From JAAYGT01 sp050252075 (GTDB lineage: Bacteria; Pseudomonadota; Gammaproteobacteria; Burkholderiales; Burkholderiaceae_B), in the NCBI GenBank assembly GCA_050252075.1, contig JBFWLP010000039.1:1-27627 (forward strand): a stretch of DNA of 27,627 bases, given 5' to 3'. Within the stretch, counting starts at the first letter, position 1. The number at the start of each line of letters is the position of its first letter. The position numbers and the translations under genes are program-made. Of this stretch, positions 6,580 through 13,864 are shown one piece after another. Below the pieces are notes generated by a model that was not told where the DNA came from, made no database searches, and saw nothing but the letters and a program-made list of their open reading frames with translations.

Positions 6580-7781
6580 GCCAGCCAGTGTGACAGGTCG
6601 TAGTACCTTACCAGGTCTCCCTGATCCACCGGCGTTCCCGCCGGAATCCTTGCCAGGCCATGGGCCCACGGCAATGCGCTGATAATGTTCGACCCTTGTT
6701 GCCCGTGCGGGGTAAGCACGCGCTCGCCTTGGGCATCTTCTTGCAGTTGCACGCGCAAAAACTCCTCGCGTTTTTCCTGAAGCTTGCGGGGGGTGTCCAG
6801 CCGTGCCCTGGCAACCGGCGGAAAGACCGTATGCCTGCCCTGCAGTGTGCGGATCAGCGGGGTGACCAGTACGGTAAACACCACAAAGGCGGACACCGGG
6901 TTGCCAGGCAGGCATACCACCGGTTTGCCTTGCGCGTGCGCCAGCGCCACCGGTTTGCCGGGCTTCATGGCCACGCGCCATAAGTCCAGTGTGCCGCCCA
7001 GCGTTTCCAGGGTGGGCTTGACCAGATCTTTTTCGCCCACGGATACGCCACCCACTGTCAGGACCAGATCGCAGTCGGCCAGCAGCGTGGTGAACGCCTC
7101 GCGCAACGAGGCTTCGGTATCGAGTGCGTGCAGAACGTGACTGACCCGGCCGCCCAGCCCGGCCACCAGCGAGGCCAGCATGGGGCCGTTGGAGTCATAG
7201 ATGTGGTGTTCCGCGCGCGGGCGGCCGACGGGCACCAGTTCGTCGCCGGTGGTCAGAATACCCACTTTCAGGCGAGGGTATACCGGAACCTCGGCATAGC
7301 CCTGAGAGGCCAGCAGGGCCAGTTCCCCGGGCCCCAGCAAGGTGCCTTTCACCAGCAGCTGCTCGTCTTTGCGGACATCTTCGCCGCGACGGCGGATATG
7401 GTCGCCGGGTTCAGGCATGCGGGTGATCGTCAGTTGGCCGTTGTCTTCATTGCCATGCTCCTGCATGACCACTGTATCGGCCCCTTCGGGGATCAGGCTG
7501 CCTGTGAACAGGCGAATCGTGTGCCCCGGCGTGAGCGGCGGGGGCATTTCGCCGGCGAATGTGCGATGCTGAACCGGAAGCTTCCGGTCGGTGTGGGCGT
7601 CGGCGTAGCGAAGGGCGTAGCCGTCCATGGCGCTGTTGTCGGCCGGCGGAAGGTCGAGTGCGGCAAACAGGGTTTGTGCCAGCACCCGTCCGGTGGCGGC
7701 ATGCAAGGGGCAAATTTCCTGGGAGGCGGGCGGTGTGCCGGCCCGGGCCAGTTGTTCCTGGGCGGTGTCGAAATCAAGCAT
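6576..7781 (-). CDS. moeA: MoeA, molybdopterin molybdenumtransferase
   Basis: Inserts molybdate into adenylylated molybdopterin in the last step of molybdenum cofactor synthesis. The 401-residue protein shows the MoeA hallmarks: PPADNSAMDGYA (45-56), TGSLIPEGAD (93-102), GILTTGDEL (174-182), DSNGPML (196-202), TVGGVSVGEKD (242-252), MKPGKP (272-277) and CLPGNPVSA (290-298). The reading frame is open further upstream, but the extra part overlaps moaB and is not MoeA-like; the start at 7781 gives the family N-terminus MLDFDTAQEQL. That ATG overlaps the moaB stop by 8 nt (ATGCTTGA), which implies translational coupling and explains the lack of a clear ribosome site. It is the last gene of the moaCDEB-moeA operon. 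Confidence 0.96.
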   Translation of the reverse strand: MLDFDTAQEQLARAGTPPASQEICPLHAATGRVLAQTLFAALDLPPADNSAMDGYALRYADAHTDRKLPVQHRTFAGEMPPPLTPGHTIRLFTGSLIPEGADTVVMQEHGNEDNGQLTITRMPEPGDHIRRRGEDVRKDEQLLVKGTLLGPGELALLASQGYAEVPVYPRLKVGILTTGDELVPVGRPRAEHHIYDSNGPMLASLVAGLGGRVSHVLHALDTEASLREAFTTLLADCDLVLTVGGVSVGEKDLVKPTLETLGGTLDLWRVAMKPGKPVALAHAQGKPVVCLPGNPVSAFVVFTVLVTPLIRTLQGRHTVFPPVARARLDTPRKLQEKREEFLRVQLQEDAQGERVLTPHGQQGSNIISALPWAHGLARIPAGTPVDQGDLVRYYDLSHWLA

Positions 7782-8292
7782 GGTAATGGCTGGCAAAATT
7801 GCAGGGTCGGTGAGTACTGTCGAGTTGTTCGCAAATAATGCGTTCCCAGGCAAGCCGGCAGGCACCGGGCGAACCGGGCAGGCAAAAAACCAGGGTGTTG
7901 TTGGCCATTCCGGCGAAGGCGTCGGATTGCAGGCTGGAGCTGCCGATATCCAGGTACGACAAATGCCGGAACAGCTCGCCAAAGCCTGTGAACGTTGCGT
8001 CGAGCAACGGGCGGATGGCGGTCACGGTGGTTTGCTCATGCGAAAAACCTGTGCCGCCATTGGTCAGAATGACTTGCAGGGCCGGGTTGGCGATCCAGTC
8101 GCTGAGGGTTTTGCGAATGGCGTAAATATTTTCAGGGCAGATGACTTGCTCTGCACACACATGCCCGGCCTCGCCCAGCGATCGTGCCAGATAGTCGCCG
8201 GATTCGTTGTCGTCGGGTTGCCGCCGGTCGGAAATTGTCAGGACGGCCGCGCGCAGGCTTGCCTTGGGGCGATTGTCGTTGTGTCGTGCCAT
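7774..8292 (-). CDS. moaB: MoaB/Mog-type molybdopterin adenylyltransferase
   Basis: A member of the MoaB/Mog fold that activates molybdopterin with ATP before metal insertion by MoeA. The 172-residue product has TNGGTGFSHEQTT (residues 77-89), with the signature Gly-Gly-Thr-Gly binding loop, GFGELFRHLS (103-112), GSSSLQSDAFAG and LPGSPGACR (138-146). It ends with the CNF motif seen in E. coli MoaB. It is MoaB-like rather than Mog-like in sequence, yet no Mog is present in the window, so it probably supplies the adenylylation step. The start at 8292 has AAGGA about 8 nt upstream; a longer in-frame extension overlapping moaE is not family-like. It starts 10 bp after moaE ends. Confidence 0.93.
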   Translation of the reverse strand: MARHNDNRPKASLRAAVLTISDRRQPDDNESGDYLARSLGEAGHVCAEQVICPENIYAIRKTLSDWIANPALQVILTNGGTGFSHEQTTVTAIRPLLDATFTGFGELFRHLSYLDIGSSSLQSDAFAGMANNTLVFCLPGSPGACRLAWERIICEQLDSTHRPCNFASHYHA

Positions 8293-8302
8293 AAGGATTC
8301 CT

Positions 8303-8770
8303 TCAGCTTGGTTTGCTCGTGAGCCAGGCAGCGGTTTTGTCTGAGTCGGCCTCGCTCTGTTCGACCCAGAATTGCTCGCCGCTGCGCAGCGTTTCACGCT
8401 TCCAGAACGGCGCCTGTGTTTTCAGGGCGTCGATAATGAATTCGCAGGCCCGGAAGGCGTCACCCCGGTGGGCCGACGCGACGCCTACAAAAACAATCTG
8501 GTCGGTGTTTGACAGTGCGCCGACACGGTGCACCACCAGGCTGTCAACAATGTTCCAGCGGTGTGCGGCCGTGGCGCAAAGCGCCTGGATTTCGCGCTCG
8601 CACATACCGGGGTAGTGCTCCAGGTAGAGCGTTTGCGTGGGGCGTTCGGGGGAATAGTCGCGTACGTAGCCGGTGAACGTGACAATGGCGCCGGTGTCGC
8701 CGGCGCGGCCCGCGCGCAGCCTGGCAATGAGTTCCGCCGTGTTGAAATCGGCTTCCTGAATGATGACCAT
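8303..8770 (-). CDS. moaE: MoaE, molybdopterin synthase large (catalytic) subunit
   Basis: Converts cyclic pyranopterin monophosphate to molybdopterin using sulfur delivered as thiocarboxylate on MoaD. At 155 residues it matches the family. Visible motifs are TGAIVTFTGYVRD (26-38), LEHYPGMCE (50-58), the HRVG strand, SAHRGDAF (99-106) and the catalytic lysine segment LKTQAPFWKRE (116-126), with Lys117 and Lys124 at the positions of E. coli Lys119 and Lys126. GGAGG (complement of 8779-8783) lies 8 nt before the ATG and inside the end of moaD, whose stop is only 4 nt away, so the two subunits are translated together. Confidence 0.96.
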   Translation of the reverse strand: MVIIQEADFNTAELIARLRAGRAGDTGAIVTFTGYVRDYSPERPTQTLYLEHYPGMCEREIQALCATAAHRWNIVDSLVVHRVGALSNTDQIVFVGVASAHRGDAFRACEFIIDALKTQAPFWKRETLRSGEQFWVEQSEADSDKTAAWLTSKPS

Positions 8771-8774
8771 GGCG

Positions 8775-9026
8775 TCAGCCTCCGGTGACGGGCTCGAAAA
8801 CGGCGACCTCGTCGCCGGGCCGGATCATGGCCTCGTGGCCCACGTGATGCTGGTTCACTGCCAGTTTCAAGCGTTTTACAGACCCGAGCGGCGGGTAGCG
8901 CTGCGCCAGAAAGGCCAGCCAGTCGGCTCCGGTCATTGCCTGGTCCAGCGCCAGGGTTTCCTCGCGCTTGCCCACGAGTTCGGCAATTTGCGCGAAGTAA
9001 AGAACTTTAATCTGCATGCCATTCAC
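8775..9026 (-). CDS. moaD: MoaD, molybdopterin synthase sulfur-carrier subunit
   Basis: Small ubiquitin-like protein whose C-terminal Gly-Gly is thiocarboxylated and donates sulfur to MoaE. The product is 83 residues and ends EPVTGG, with the required terminal diglycine. The start is probably GTG at 9026: AGGAGG (complement of 9035-9040) is 8 nt upstream. The ATG at 9017, which gives the more usual N-terminus MQIKVLYFA, is 17 nt away. Either start lies inside the end of moaC (stop 9007-9009), giving a 20- or 11-nt overlap and translational coupling. Confidence 0.93.
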   Translation of the reverse strand: MNGMQIKVLYFAQIAELVGKREETLALDQAMTGADWLAFLAQRYPPLGSVKRLKLAVNQHHVGHEAMIRPGDEVAVFEPVTGG

Positions 9027-9504
9027 CGCTTTTACCTCCTGATTTGTAGCGCAGGCGTATCGTTTCCAGCACGATGCCCTTGTCGGCCGCCTTGCACATG
9101 TCGTAGACGGTCAGCGCGGCCACACTGCATGCCGTCATGGCTTCCATTTCAACGCCGGTTTTGTAGTCGGTGCGGCAGGTGGCCTCGATGTCGACCGAGT
9201 GCGTGGACGCATCGGGGAAAAATTCGATGCCAACGAAACTGAGCGGCAGGCTGTGGCACAAGGGTATCAGCTCCGCACACCGTTTGGCCGCCAGAATGCC
9301 CGCAAGGCGGGCCGTATTCAGGACGTCGCCCTTGGCATTCTCGGCGGCCGAGAGCAAGCGGAACGCCGTGGGGCTCAGGCGCACTCGCCCGCGCGCAATG
9401 GCCGTGCGTGCCGTATCCTGCTTATGGCTGACATCGACCATGCGGGCATGGCCCGATTCGTCAATGTGGGTGAGCTGAGGGGTTGAGGGGGTGTGGGTTG
9501 TCAT
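9007..9504 (-). CDS. moaC: MoaC, cyclic pyranopterin monophosphate synthase
   Basis: Acts with MoaA in the first stage of molybdenum cofactor synthesis, closing the pterin ring to cyclic pyranopterin monophosphate. The 165-residue protein has the family core: MVDVSHK (22-28), LAAKRCAELIPLCHSLPL (71-88), DYKTGVEMEAMTA (113-125) and the catalytic region YDMCKA (134-139) with Asp135 and Lys138. It heads the operon moaC-moaD-moaE-moaB-moeA. No moaA is in the window, so that partner must be elsewhere. No strong ribosome site is seen before the ATG. The 95-bp divergent gap with the peroxiredoxin gene should hold the operon promoter. Confidence 0.95.
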   Translation of the reverse strand: MTTHTPSTPQLTHIDESGHARMVDVSHKQDTARTAIARGRVRLSPTAFRLLSAAENAKGDVLNTARLAGILAAKRCAELIPLCHSLPLSFVGIEFFPDASTHSVDIEATCRTDYKTGVEMEAMTACSVAALTVYDMCKAADKGIVLETIRLRYKSGGKSGEWHAD

Positions 9505-9545
9505 GAAAAGGATCGCCTGCCGGTGTCACAATAGTCGTATGATAA

Positions 9546-9558
9546 TGGTTTATAACCA
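9546..9558. repeat. Short inverted repeat in the moaC/peroxiredoxin divergent gap
   Basis: TGGTT-TAT-AACCA, with perfect 5-bp arms, lies between the divergent moaC and peroxiredoxin genes in the only A/T-rich part of the gap. Its place and symmetry suit a small operator, but no regulator family could be matched to it and a chance origin is possible. Confidence 0.25.
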
Positions 9559-9599
9559 CACCGCGCAGGCATTCCCATGCGCCGGAACAGGAGAAAGAC

Positions 9600-10106
9600 A
9601 TGGCTATCAACGTTGGCGATCACGTACCCGACGGCACTTTGGCGGAATATATCGAAACCGCCACCGACAGCTGCCCGGTCGGGCCCAATAACTTTCAGGT
9701 CGCCGACATGGTGAAGGGCAAGAAAATTGCCGTGTTCGCCGTTCCGGGTGCATTCACTCCCACGTGTTCAGCCAAGCATCTGCCGGGCTTTCTCGCCGCT
9801 TACGATGCTCTCAAGGCCAAAGGCATCGACGAGATCTGGTGTGTCGCCGTGAACGATGCCTTCGTCATGGGCGCCTGGGGGCGCGATCAGGGGGTGAACG
9901 GGCGCGTACGTATGCTGGCCGATGGCAGCGCCGCCTGGACCGATGCCCTGGGCATGCGTCTGGACCTTACCGCCCGCGGCCTGGGAATCCGGTCGCAGCG
10001 CTATTCCATGCTTCTTGATAACGGTGTTGTCAAAGCGTTCAATCTGGATCCGGCCGGCCAGTTCGAGGCAAGCAGTGCCGAAACCATGCTGAAACAACTG
10101 GGGTAA
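9600..10106 (+). CDS. Peroxiredoxin of the Prx5 (AhpC/TSA, redoxin) family
   Basis: Thiol peroxidase that reduces hydrogen peroxide and organic hydroperoxides in the cytoplasm. The 168-residue protein has the Prx5 active site PGAFTPTCS with peroxidatic Cys56, and the conserved arginine in SQRYSML (Arg134). Cys25 and Cys81 are further cysteines; whether either acts as the resolving residue cannot be told from sequence. AGGAG at 9588-9592 is 7 nt before the ATG. It is divergent from moaC, and the MFS gene follows after 12 bp and may be co-transcribed. The TGGTT-TAT-AACCA inverted repeat at 9546-9558 could be an operator. Confidence 0.93.
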   Translation: MAINVGDHVPDGTLAEYIETATDSCPVGPNNFQVADMVKGKKIAVFAVPGAFTPTCSAKHLPGFLAAYDALKAKGIDEIWCVAVNDAFVMGAWGRDQGVNGRVRMLADGSAAWTDALGMRLDLTARGLGIRSQRYSMLLDNGVVKAFNLDPAGQFEASSAETMLKQLG

Positions 10107-10118
10107 TTCGCTTCACCT

Positions 10119-11543
10119 ATGGTGCAGATGGTTGCAGCCTTCTTTTCCCTGTACCTTGCAACGCTTTTGCTGCTTGTGGGGTCGGGGTTGTTCAACACCT
10201 ATCTGGGGTTGCGCCTGACCGCCCAGGGCGTGTCCGAGATCTGGATCGGCGGCCTGATCGCGGTGTACTATCTTGGGCTGGTGTTCGGGGCCCGTATCGG
10301 TCATCGCATCATCATCCAGGTGGGGCACATTCGTGCCTACACAGCCACGGCCGCCATTGTTACCGTCACGATACTGGCGCTTGCGCTTATCGATAACCTC
10401 TGGACATGGCTGGGGTTGCGCTTTGTGGCCGGTATTGCCATGGTCACCCAGTTCATGGTGCTGGAAAGCTGGCTGAACGAGCAAACCGAGAACCATCAGC
10501 GCGGCCGCGTGTTTGCGTTTTACATGGTTTTTTCCGGGTTAGGTACAGTGCTTGGCCAACTGTCGCTCACCCTGTTTCCCACCCTGAATTATCAGCCGCT
10601 CATTTTCGTGGCGATCTGTTCGTCGTTGTGCCTGATTCCCATCGCCCTTACCCGACGTTTGCATCCGGCTCTGCAGTTGCCCGCGCCGCTGCATGTAAAG
10701 TACTTTCTTTCACGGGTTCCACTGTCGCTGACGGTGTTGTTCATTGCGGGCACCATTACCGGCGCTTTTTACGGCCTGGCACCGGTGTACGCAGCCAAGC
10801 AGCAGCTGTCCTCCAGCCAGGTGGCCGTGTTTGTGGCGGCGTCCGTCGCCACGGGGCTGGTGGCGCAATGGCCGCTGGGCTGGCTGGCCGACCGGGTGAA
10901 CCGGGCAGCCATGATACGTGTCAACGCCTTGCTGCTGGCCTTGTTGTCGGTGCCTTTATGGGGCTGGTGGTCATTTCCTTTTTGGGCCCTGGTGGCGTTT
11001 TCATGTGTGTTCGGGGCGTTGCAGTTCACGCTGTATCCGCTCGGGGCCGCATTTGCCAATGATAACGTCGAGCAGGAACGCCGCGTTGGCTTGAGCGCCA
11101 TTTTGTACATTGTGTACGGTATCGGTGCCTGTGTGGGCCCGCTGGCGGCCGGGGTGCTCATGCGCGAAGTGAATGTCAGCATGTACTTTGTTTTTGTATC
11201 GGTCTGTGCTGCTGTGCTTGTCATTTTCCTGCGGCCCAAGCGCATCACCGGTGATCATCTCAGCCAGGATGCTCCCACCACGTTTGTGCCCATGTCCGAC
11301 AGCCTGCAAAGCTCGAATGTGGTGGCTGCCCTTGATCCCCGGGTCGACCTCGACAGCGACGTATCGTTTGAACCGGTCGACGAACAAGCGCCTGCTGCGG
11401 CATCGGGCTCGTCTTCCTCCGATCACGCCGCAGAGCCGGCGGAGCCGCCCGACCAGCACCAGAACCAGGATCACGATCAGGGCCGGGATCAGAACCAGGA
11501 TACCGGGACAGCCCCCCGAAATCCCCCGGCTAGCGCGGGATAA
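10119..11543 (+). CDS. MFS transporter with a long hydrophilic acidic C-terminal tail
   Basis: A 474-residue protein whose first 375 residues hold about twelve membrane segments of a major-facilitator (YcaD-like) permease, including GGLIAVYYLGLVFGARIG in the second-helix loop and ESWLNEQTENHQRGR between helices. The last 99 residues are soluble, acidic and probably disordered. They end in a Q/N/D-rich run encoded partly by a repeated 12-mer (11460-11471 and 11490-11501). The substrate is unknown. The start has no good ribosome site, but the preceding peroxiredoxin stop is only 12 bp away, so coupling is possible; a second ATG lies at 10128. The stop (11541-11543) lies inside the 3' end of the opposing DMT gene, a 14-bp overlap. 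Confidence 0.88.
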   Translation: MVQMVAAFFSLYLATLLLLVGSGLFNTYLGLRLTAQGVSEIWIGGLIAVYYLGLVFGARIGHRIIIQVGHIRAYTATAAIVTVTILALALIDNLWTWLGLRFVAGIAMVTQFMVLESWLNEQTENHQRGRVFAFYMVFSGLGTVLGQLSLTLFPTLNYQPLIFVAICSSLCLIPIALTRRLHPALQLPAPLHVKYFLSRVPLSLTVLFIAGTITGAFYGLAPVYAAKQQLSSSQVAVFVAASVATGLVAQWPLGWLADRVNRAAMIRVNALLLALLSVPLWGWWSFPFWALVAFSCVFGALQFTLYPLGAAFANDNVEQERRVGLSAILYIVYGIGACVGPLAAGVLMREVNVSMYFVFVSVCAAVLVIFLRPKRITGDHLSQDAPTTFVPMSDSLQSSNVVAALDPRVDLDSDVSFEPVDEQAPAAASGSSSSDHAAEPAEPPDQHQNQDHDQGRDQNQDTGTAPRNPPASAG

Positions 11544-12378
11544 GTATCACAATGGCAGTGATTGCCAGCGCAATGCCTGCCGCGTTCACCCAGGACAGCC
11601 TTTCCTTGAAAATGCCTGCGCCCACCAGTGTGCCCAGCGAAATGACGCCGATATTCATCGCCGAGAAAACCAGCGTAGGGTTCTCGGGGAATACCTGGTG
11701 GGCCCGGATATAGAAGTAAATATTGCTGAAGTTCAGCACCCCCAGTACCACGCCGGCAATAATGCTGCGCTGGTTCCAGCGGGTTTTTCTGGCGATCAGC
11801 CAACCGAAAATCACAATGCCCGCCAGGACAAAAGCCACAAGCAGGCTGTTGGGAAAGGCAGCGCCTGTTTTTGCCAGCTGCTTGAACAGAATATCAATGG
11901 TTCCGTAGCCGACCCACACCGCCAGAAGGCTCCCGATGGCCCAAAACTTGTCGCCCGAGCCTTCGGTATTGTTCGGCTTGTACAGCAGGCACAGAAGCGC
12001 GATCAGTGCGGTGCCTATCCCCAGCATTTTGCTGCCTGACAAGGCTTCGCCGAACAGGACGAAGGCGGCGATCAGCGGAATGAACAAGGACAGGCGCTGG
12101 GCGGCGTCGCTCAGTACGATGCCGGCATGCCGAACCGCTGCCGCCATGGCCAGAAAGATGGTTGGCAGCAGGAAACCCAGGGCGATGAGTATCCACCATG
12201 GAGGGGACGATGTCAGCAGGGCGCTGGGAGTGGCGCCCAGCAGGGTGAGTGTGAGTAGCGAGGCAACGACATAATTGACGGCAATTGCCTGGTCGATCTG
12301 AAGATTGTGGCGTCGGGCCACTTTCAGCAAAACAGAGACGGCGACGCTGCAACTGATGGCAATAACAAGGGTTAGCAT
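11530..12378 (-). CDS. DMT-superfamily (EamA-like) membrane transporter
   Basis: A 282-residue protein with about ten hydrophobic segments and hardly any soluble parts, laid out as two four-to-five-helix repeats separated by the short loop KPNNTEGSGDKF (134-145). Motifs such as SDAAQRLSLFIPLIAAFVLFGE in the middle and FSAMNIGVISLGTLVG near the end are EamA-like. The substrate is unknown. It is clearly different from the DMT gene at 5668-6579. The start at 12378 lacks a close ribosome site (GGAAAG is about 13 nt away). It follows bioB by 23 bp on the same strand and is probably in its transcript; biotin-related transport would be speculation. Confidence 0.85.
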   Translation of the reverse strand: MLTLVIAISCSVAVSVLLKVARRHNLQIDQAIAVNYVVASLLTLTLLGATPSALLTSSPPWWILIALGFLLPTIFLAMAAAVRHAGIVLSDAAQRLSLFIPLIAAFVLFGEALSGSKMLGIGTALIALLCLLYKPNNTEGSGDKFWAIGSLLAVWVGYGTIDILFKQLAKTGAAFPNSLLVAFVLAGIVIFGWLIARKTRWNQRSIIAGVVLGVLNFSNIYFYIRAHQVFPENPTLVFSAMNIGVISLGTLVGAGIFKERLSWVNAAGIALAITAIVILIPR

Positions 12379-12401
12379 AGGAATCTTACTTTCCAGGCGG
12401 G

Positions 12402-13415
12402 TTACGGGTGGGTGGACGTTTCGCTGACCTGCAGGCCAAGGCGCGCAAAAAGCTCCCGGTCGGCGGACACGTCAGGGTTGGGGGTGGTCAGCAGGTGATC
12501 ACCGTAGAAGATGGAGTTGGCGCCCGCAAGAAAACACAGCGCCTGAAGTTCATCGCTCATTGATTCGCGACCCGCCGACAGACGTACCGCCGCCCGGGGC
12601 ATCGTAATGCGAGCTACGGCAATGGTGCGAACGAACTCAAACGGATCCACCGCCTGGGCGTCGCTCAGGCCCGTGCCTGGCACCTTCACCAGGTGATTGA
12701 TGGGAACGGATTCGGGTTGCGGATCAAGGCCGGCCAGCTGGGCGATCAATGCCGCCCTGTCGCGCCGTGATTCGCCCATACCGACAATGCCGCCTGCGCA
12801 CACATTCAGTCCGGCGCTACGTACCCGTGCCAATGTGTCCAGCCGGTCCTGGTAAGTGCGCGTTTTAATGATCTTGGGGTAGAACTCGGCCGAAGTATCC
12901 AGGTTGTGATTGTAGTAATCCAGGCCGGCTTGCTTCAGATCTTCGGCCTGTCCGTCTTTCAGCATGCCTAGCGTAACGCAGGTTTCCAGGCCGAGTGCTT
13001 TCACGGCGGCCACGCGCTCGGCGACTGCTTCGAGCTGGCGCGCGGTGGGTGAGCGCCAGGCGGCACCCATGCAGAAACGTTGGGCGCCGGCCGCCTTGGC
13101 GTTCTTCGCGGCTTCGACAACGTCGTCCAGAGGCATCAGGCCGGTGGTTTCCCCGCCCACGTCGTAGTGTCTGGATTGGGGACAGTAGGCGCAGTCTTCC
13201 GGGCAACCGCCGGTTTTGATTGACAGCAGCGATGACAACTGAATGTGGTTGTTGCGATGGTGGCGCCGGTGTGTTGTTTGGGCCTGAAAGAGCAGTTCGT
13301 TAAGCGGCAGGGCGTAAAGCTCCAGTACGGACTCGGTGGAACTGGTGTGGGGTGTAAAAGTGTCTGTTGGATTCATGGGTGCTACGTTGCGGACAGCCTG
13401 CACGGCCTGAGCCAT
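12402..13415 (-). CDS. bioB: BioB, biotin synthase
   Basis: Radical-SAM enzyme that inserts sulfur into dethiobiotin to form biotin. The 337-residue protein has the 4Fe-4S motif CPEDCAYC (Cys71, 75, 78). The 2Fe-2S ligands sit in RFCMGAAWR (Cys115), LETCVTLG (Cys146) and LNVCAGGIVGMGE (Cys206), with Arg278 in VRLSAGRE. Other biotin genes are not in the window. The homologous region begins near residue 29, so the exact start is uncertain: ATG 13415 or the in-frame ATG 13376. Neither has a clear ribosome site. A good promoter (13439-13467) places the message start near 13432, only about 17 nt before the first ATG. Confidence 0.96.
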   Translation of the reverse strand: MAQAVQAVRNVAPMNPTDTFTPHTSSTESVLELYALPLNELLFQAQTTHRRHHRNNHIQLSSLLSIKTGGCPEDCAYCPQSRHYDVGGETTGLMPLDDVVEAAKNAKAAGAQRFCMGAAWRSPTARQLEAVAERVAAVKALGLETCVTLGMLKDGQAEDLKQAGLDYYNHNLDTSAEFYPKIIKTRTYQDRLDTLARVRSAGLNVCAGGIVGMGESRRDRAALIAQLAGLDPQPESVPINHLVKVPGTGLSDAQAVDPFEFVRTIAVARITMPRAAVRLSAGRESMSDELQALCFLAGANSIFYGDHLLTTPNPDVSADRELFARLGLQVSETSTHP

Positions 13416-13438
13416 GCTGTTAAGGGATTTGCTGGTGC

Positions 13439-13467
13439 ATAGTAGACAGGTGCCTGCCGTGGCTCAA
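13439..13467 (-). promoter_or_regulatory. Likely sigma-70 promoter of bioB
   Basis: On the minus strand TTGAGC (-35, complement of 13462-13467) and TACTAT (-10, complement of 13439-13444) are separated by exactly 17 bp. The predicted message start, about 13432, leaves a leader of some 17 nt before the bioB ATG at 13415. No palindrome resembling a BirA operator overlaps it. Confidence 0.55.
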
Positions 13468-13716
13468 GCGGCTCCAGGCCTTCCGGGAAATATGTTTCTG
13501 AATGAAACTAAAGAAGTTCGTCGAATTTCGTAGATTATGGAGGCATGCGATGTGTTTACCCGTTGGGCAAGCCATCGAAGCGGGCCATGGGGAAATTGTA
13601 TTAATTGGTAACTTTCGTCATGCGTGTGTTGGAAGCGAGCCGCTCACAGCCTGGGTGTGCAGAATGGTCGAGTCGGGGAATGCGGAAATGCCGGCGCTCA
13701 GCGATAACGCAGGGCG
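13468..13716. other. Intergenic stretch between the bioB promoter and the tRNA terminator, no convincing gene
   Basis: About 250 bp with an A/T-richer middle than its surroundings (for example 13594-13616). The plus strand has a short inverted repeat GTTTC-N5-GAAAC at 13494-13508. An ATG at 13550 is preceded by a well-placed GGAGG (13539-13543), but that frame runs 84 codons through the terminator into the antisense of tRNA-Asp and resembles nothing known. It is most likely non-coding or a decayed gene remnant. Confidence 0.4.
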
Positions 13717-13750
13717 AAAAAAAAGCGCCTGCATGGTGCAGACGCTTTTT
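13717..13750 (-). terminator. Intrinsic terminator of the leftward tRNA array (bidirectional)
   Basis: AAAAAGCG (13720-13727) and CTGCA (13729-13733) pair with TGCAG (13737-13741) and CGCTTTTT (13743-13750) around a 3-nt loop, with one C.A mismatch. Read leftward, the hairpin ends in eight Ts (complement of 13717-13724), a good U-tract just past tRNA-Asp. Read rightward it has five Ts, so it may also stop plus-strand transcripts. Confidence 0.85.
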
Positions 13751-13762
13751 CAAGAAATTTTT

Positions 13763-13839
13763 TGGCGGAGCGGACGGGGCTCGAACCCGCGACCCCCGGC
13801 GTGACAGGCCGGTATTCTAACCAACTGAACTACCGCTCC
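13763..13839 (-). tRNA. tRNA-Asp (GTC)
   Basis: A 77-nt gene on the minus strand with 5' GGAGCGG pairing with 3' CCGCTCC, discriminator G and an encoded CCA. The anticodon GTC is the complement of 13803-13805, and the T-arm is GCGGG-TTCGAGC-CCCGT. It is nearly identical in layout to E. coli tRNA-Asp. It lies 37 nt downstream of tRNA-Glu and is followed by the terminator at 13717-13750. Confidence 0.98.
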
Positions 13840-13864
13840 GCAGCGGTGTACTTCATTAACCGAT

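Noticed and set aside
7782..7982. 67-codon N-terminal extension of the moeA frame
   Set aside because: It overlaps moaB, is rich in Cys/Pro/Trp unlike MoeA, and the family N-terminus starts at the ATG at 7781.
9531..9557. OxyR-like ATAG/ATAA repeats upstream of the peroxiredoxin gene
   Set aside because: Half-site spacing and orientation do not fit the ATAG-N7-CTAT pattern; only the small TGGTT/AACCA repeat is symmetric.
13605..13820. Plus-strand frame ending GADGARTRDPRRDRPVF
   Set aside because: That ending is the antisense of tRNA-Asp, a well-known source of false proteins; the rest has no recognisable similarity or ribosome site.
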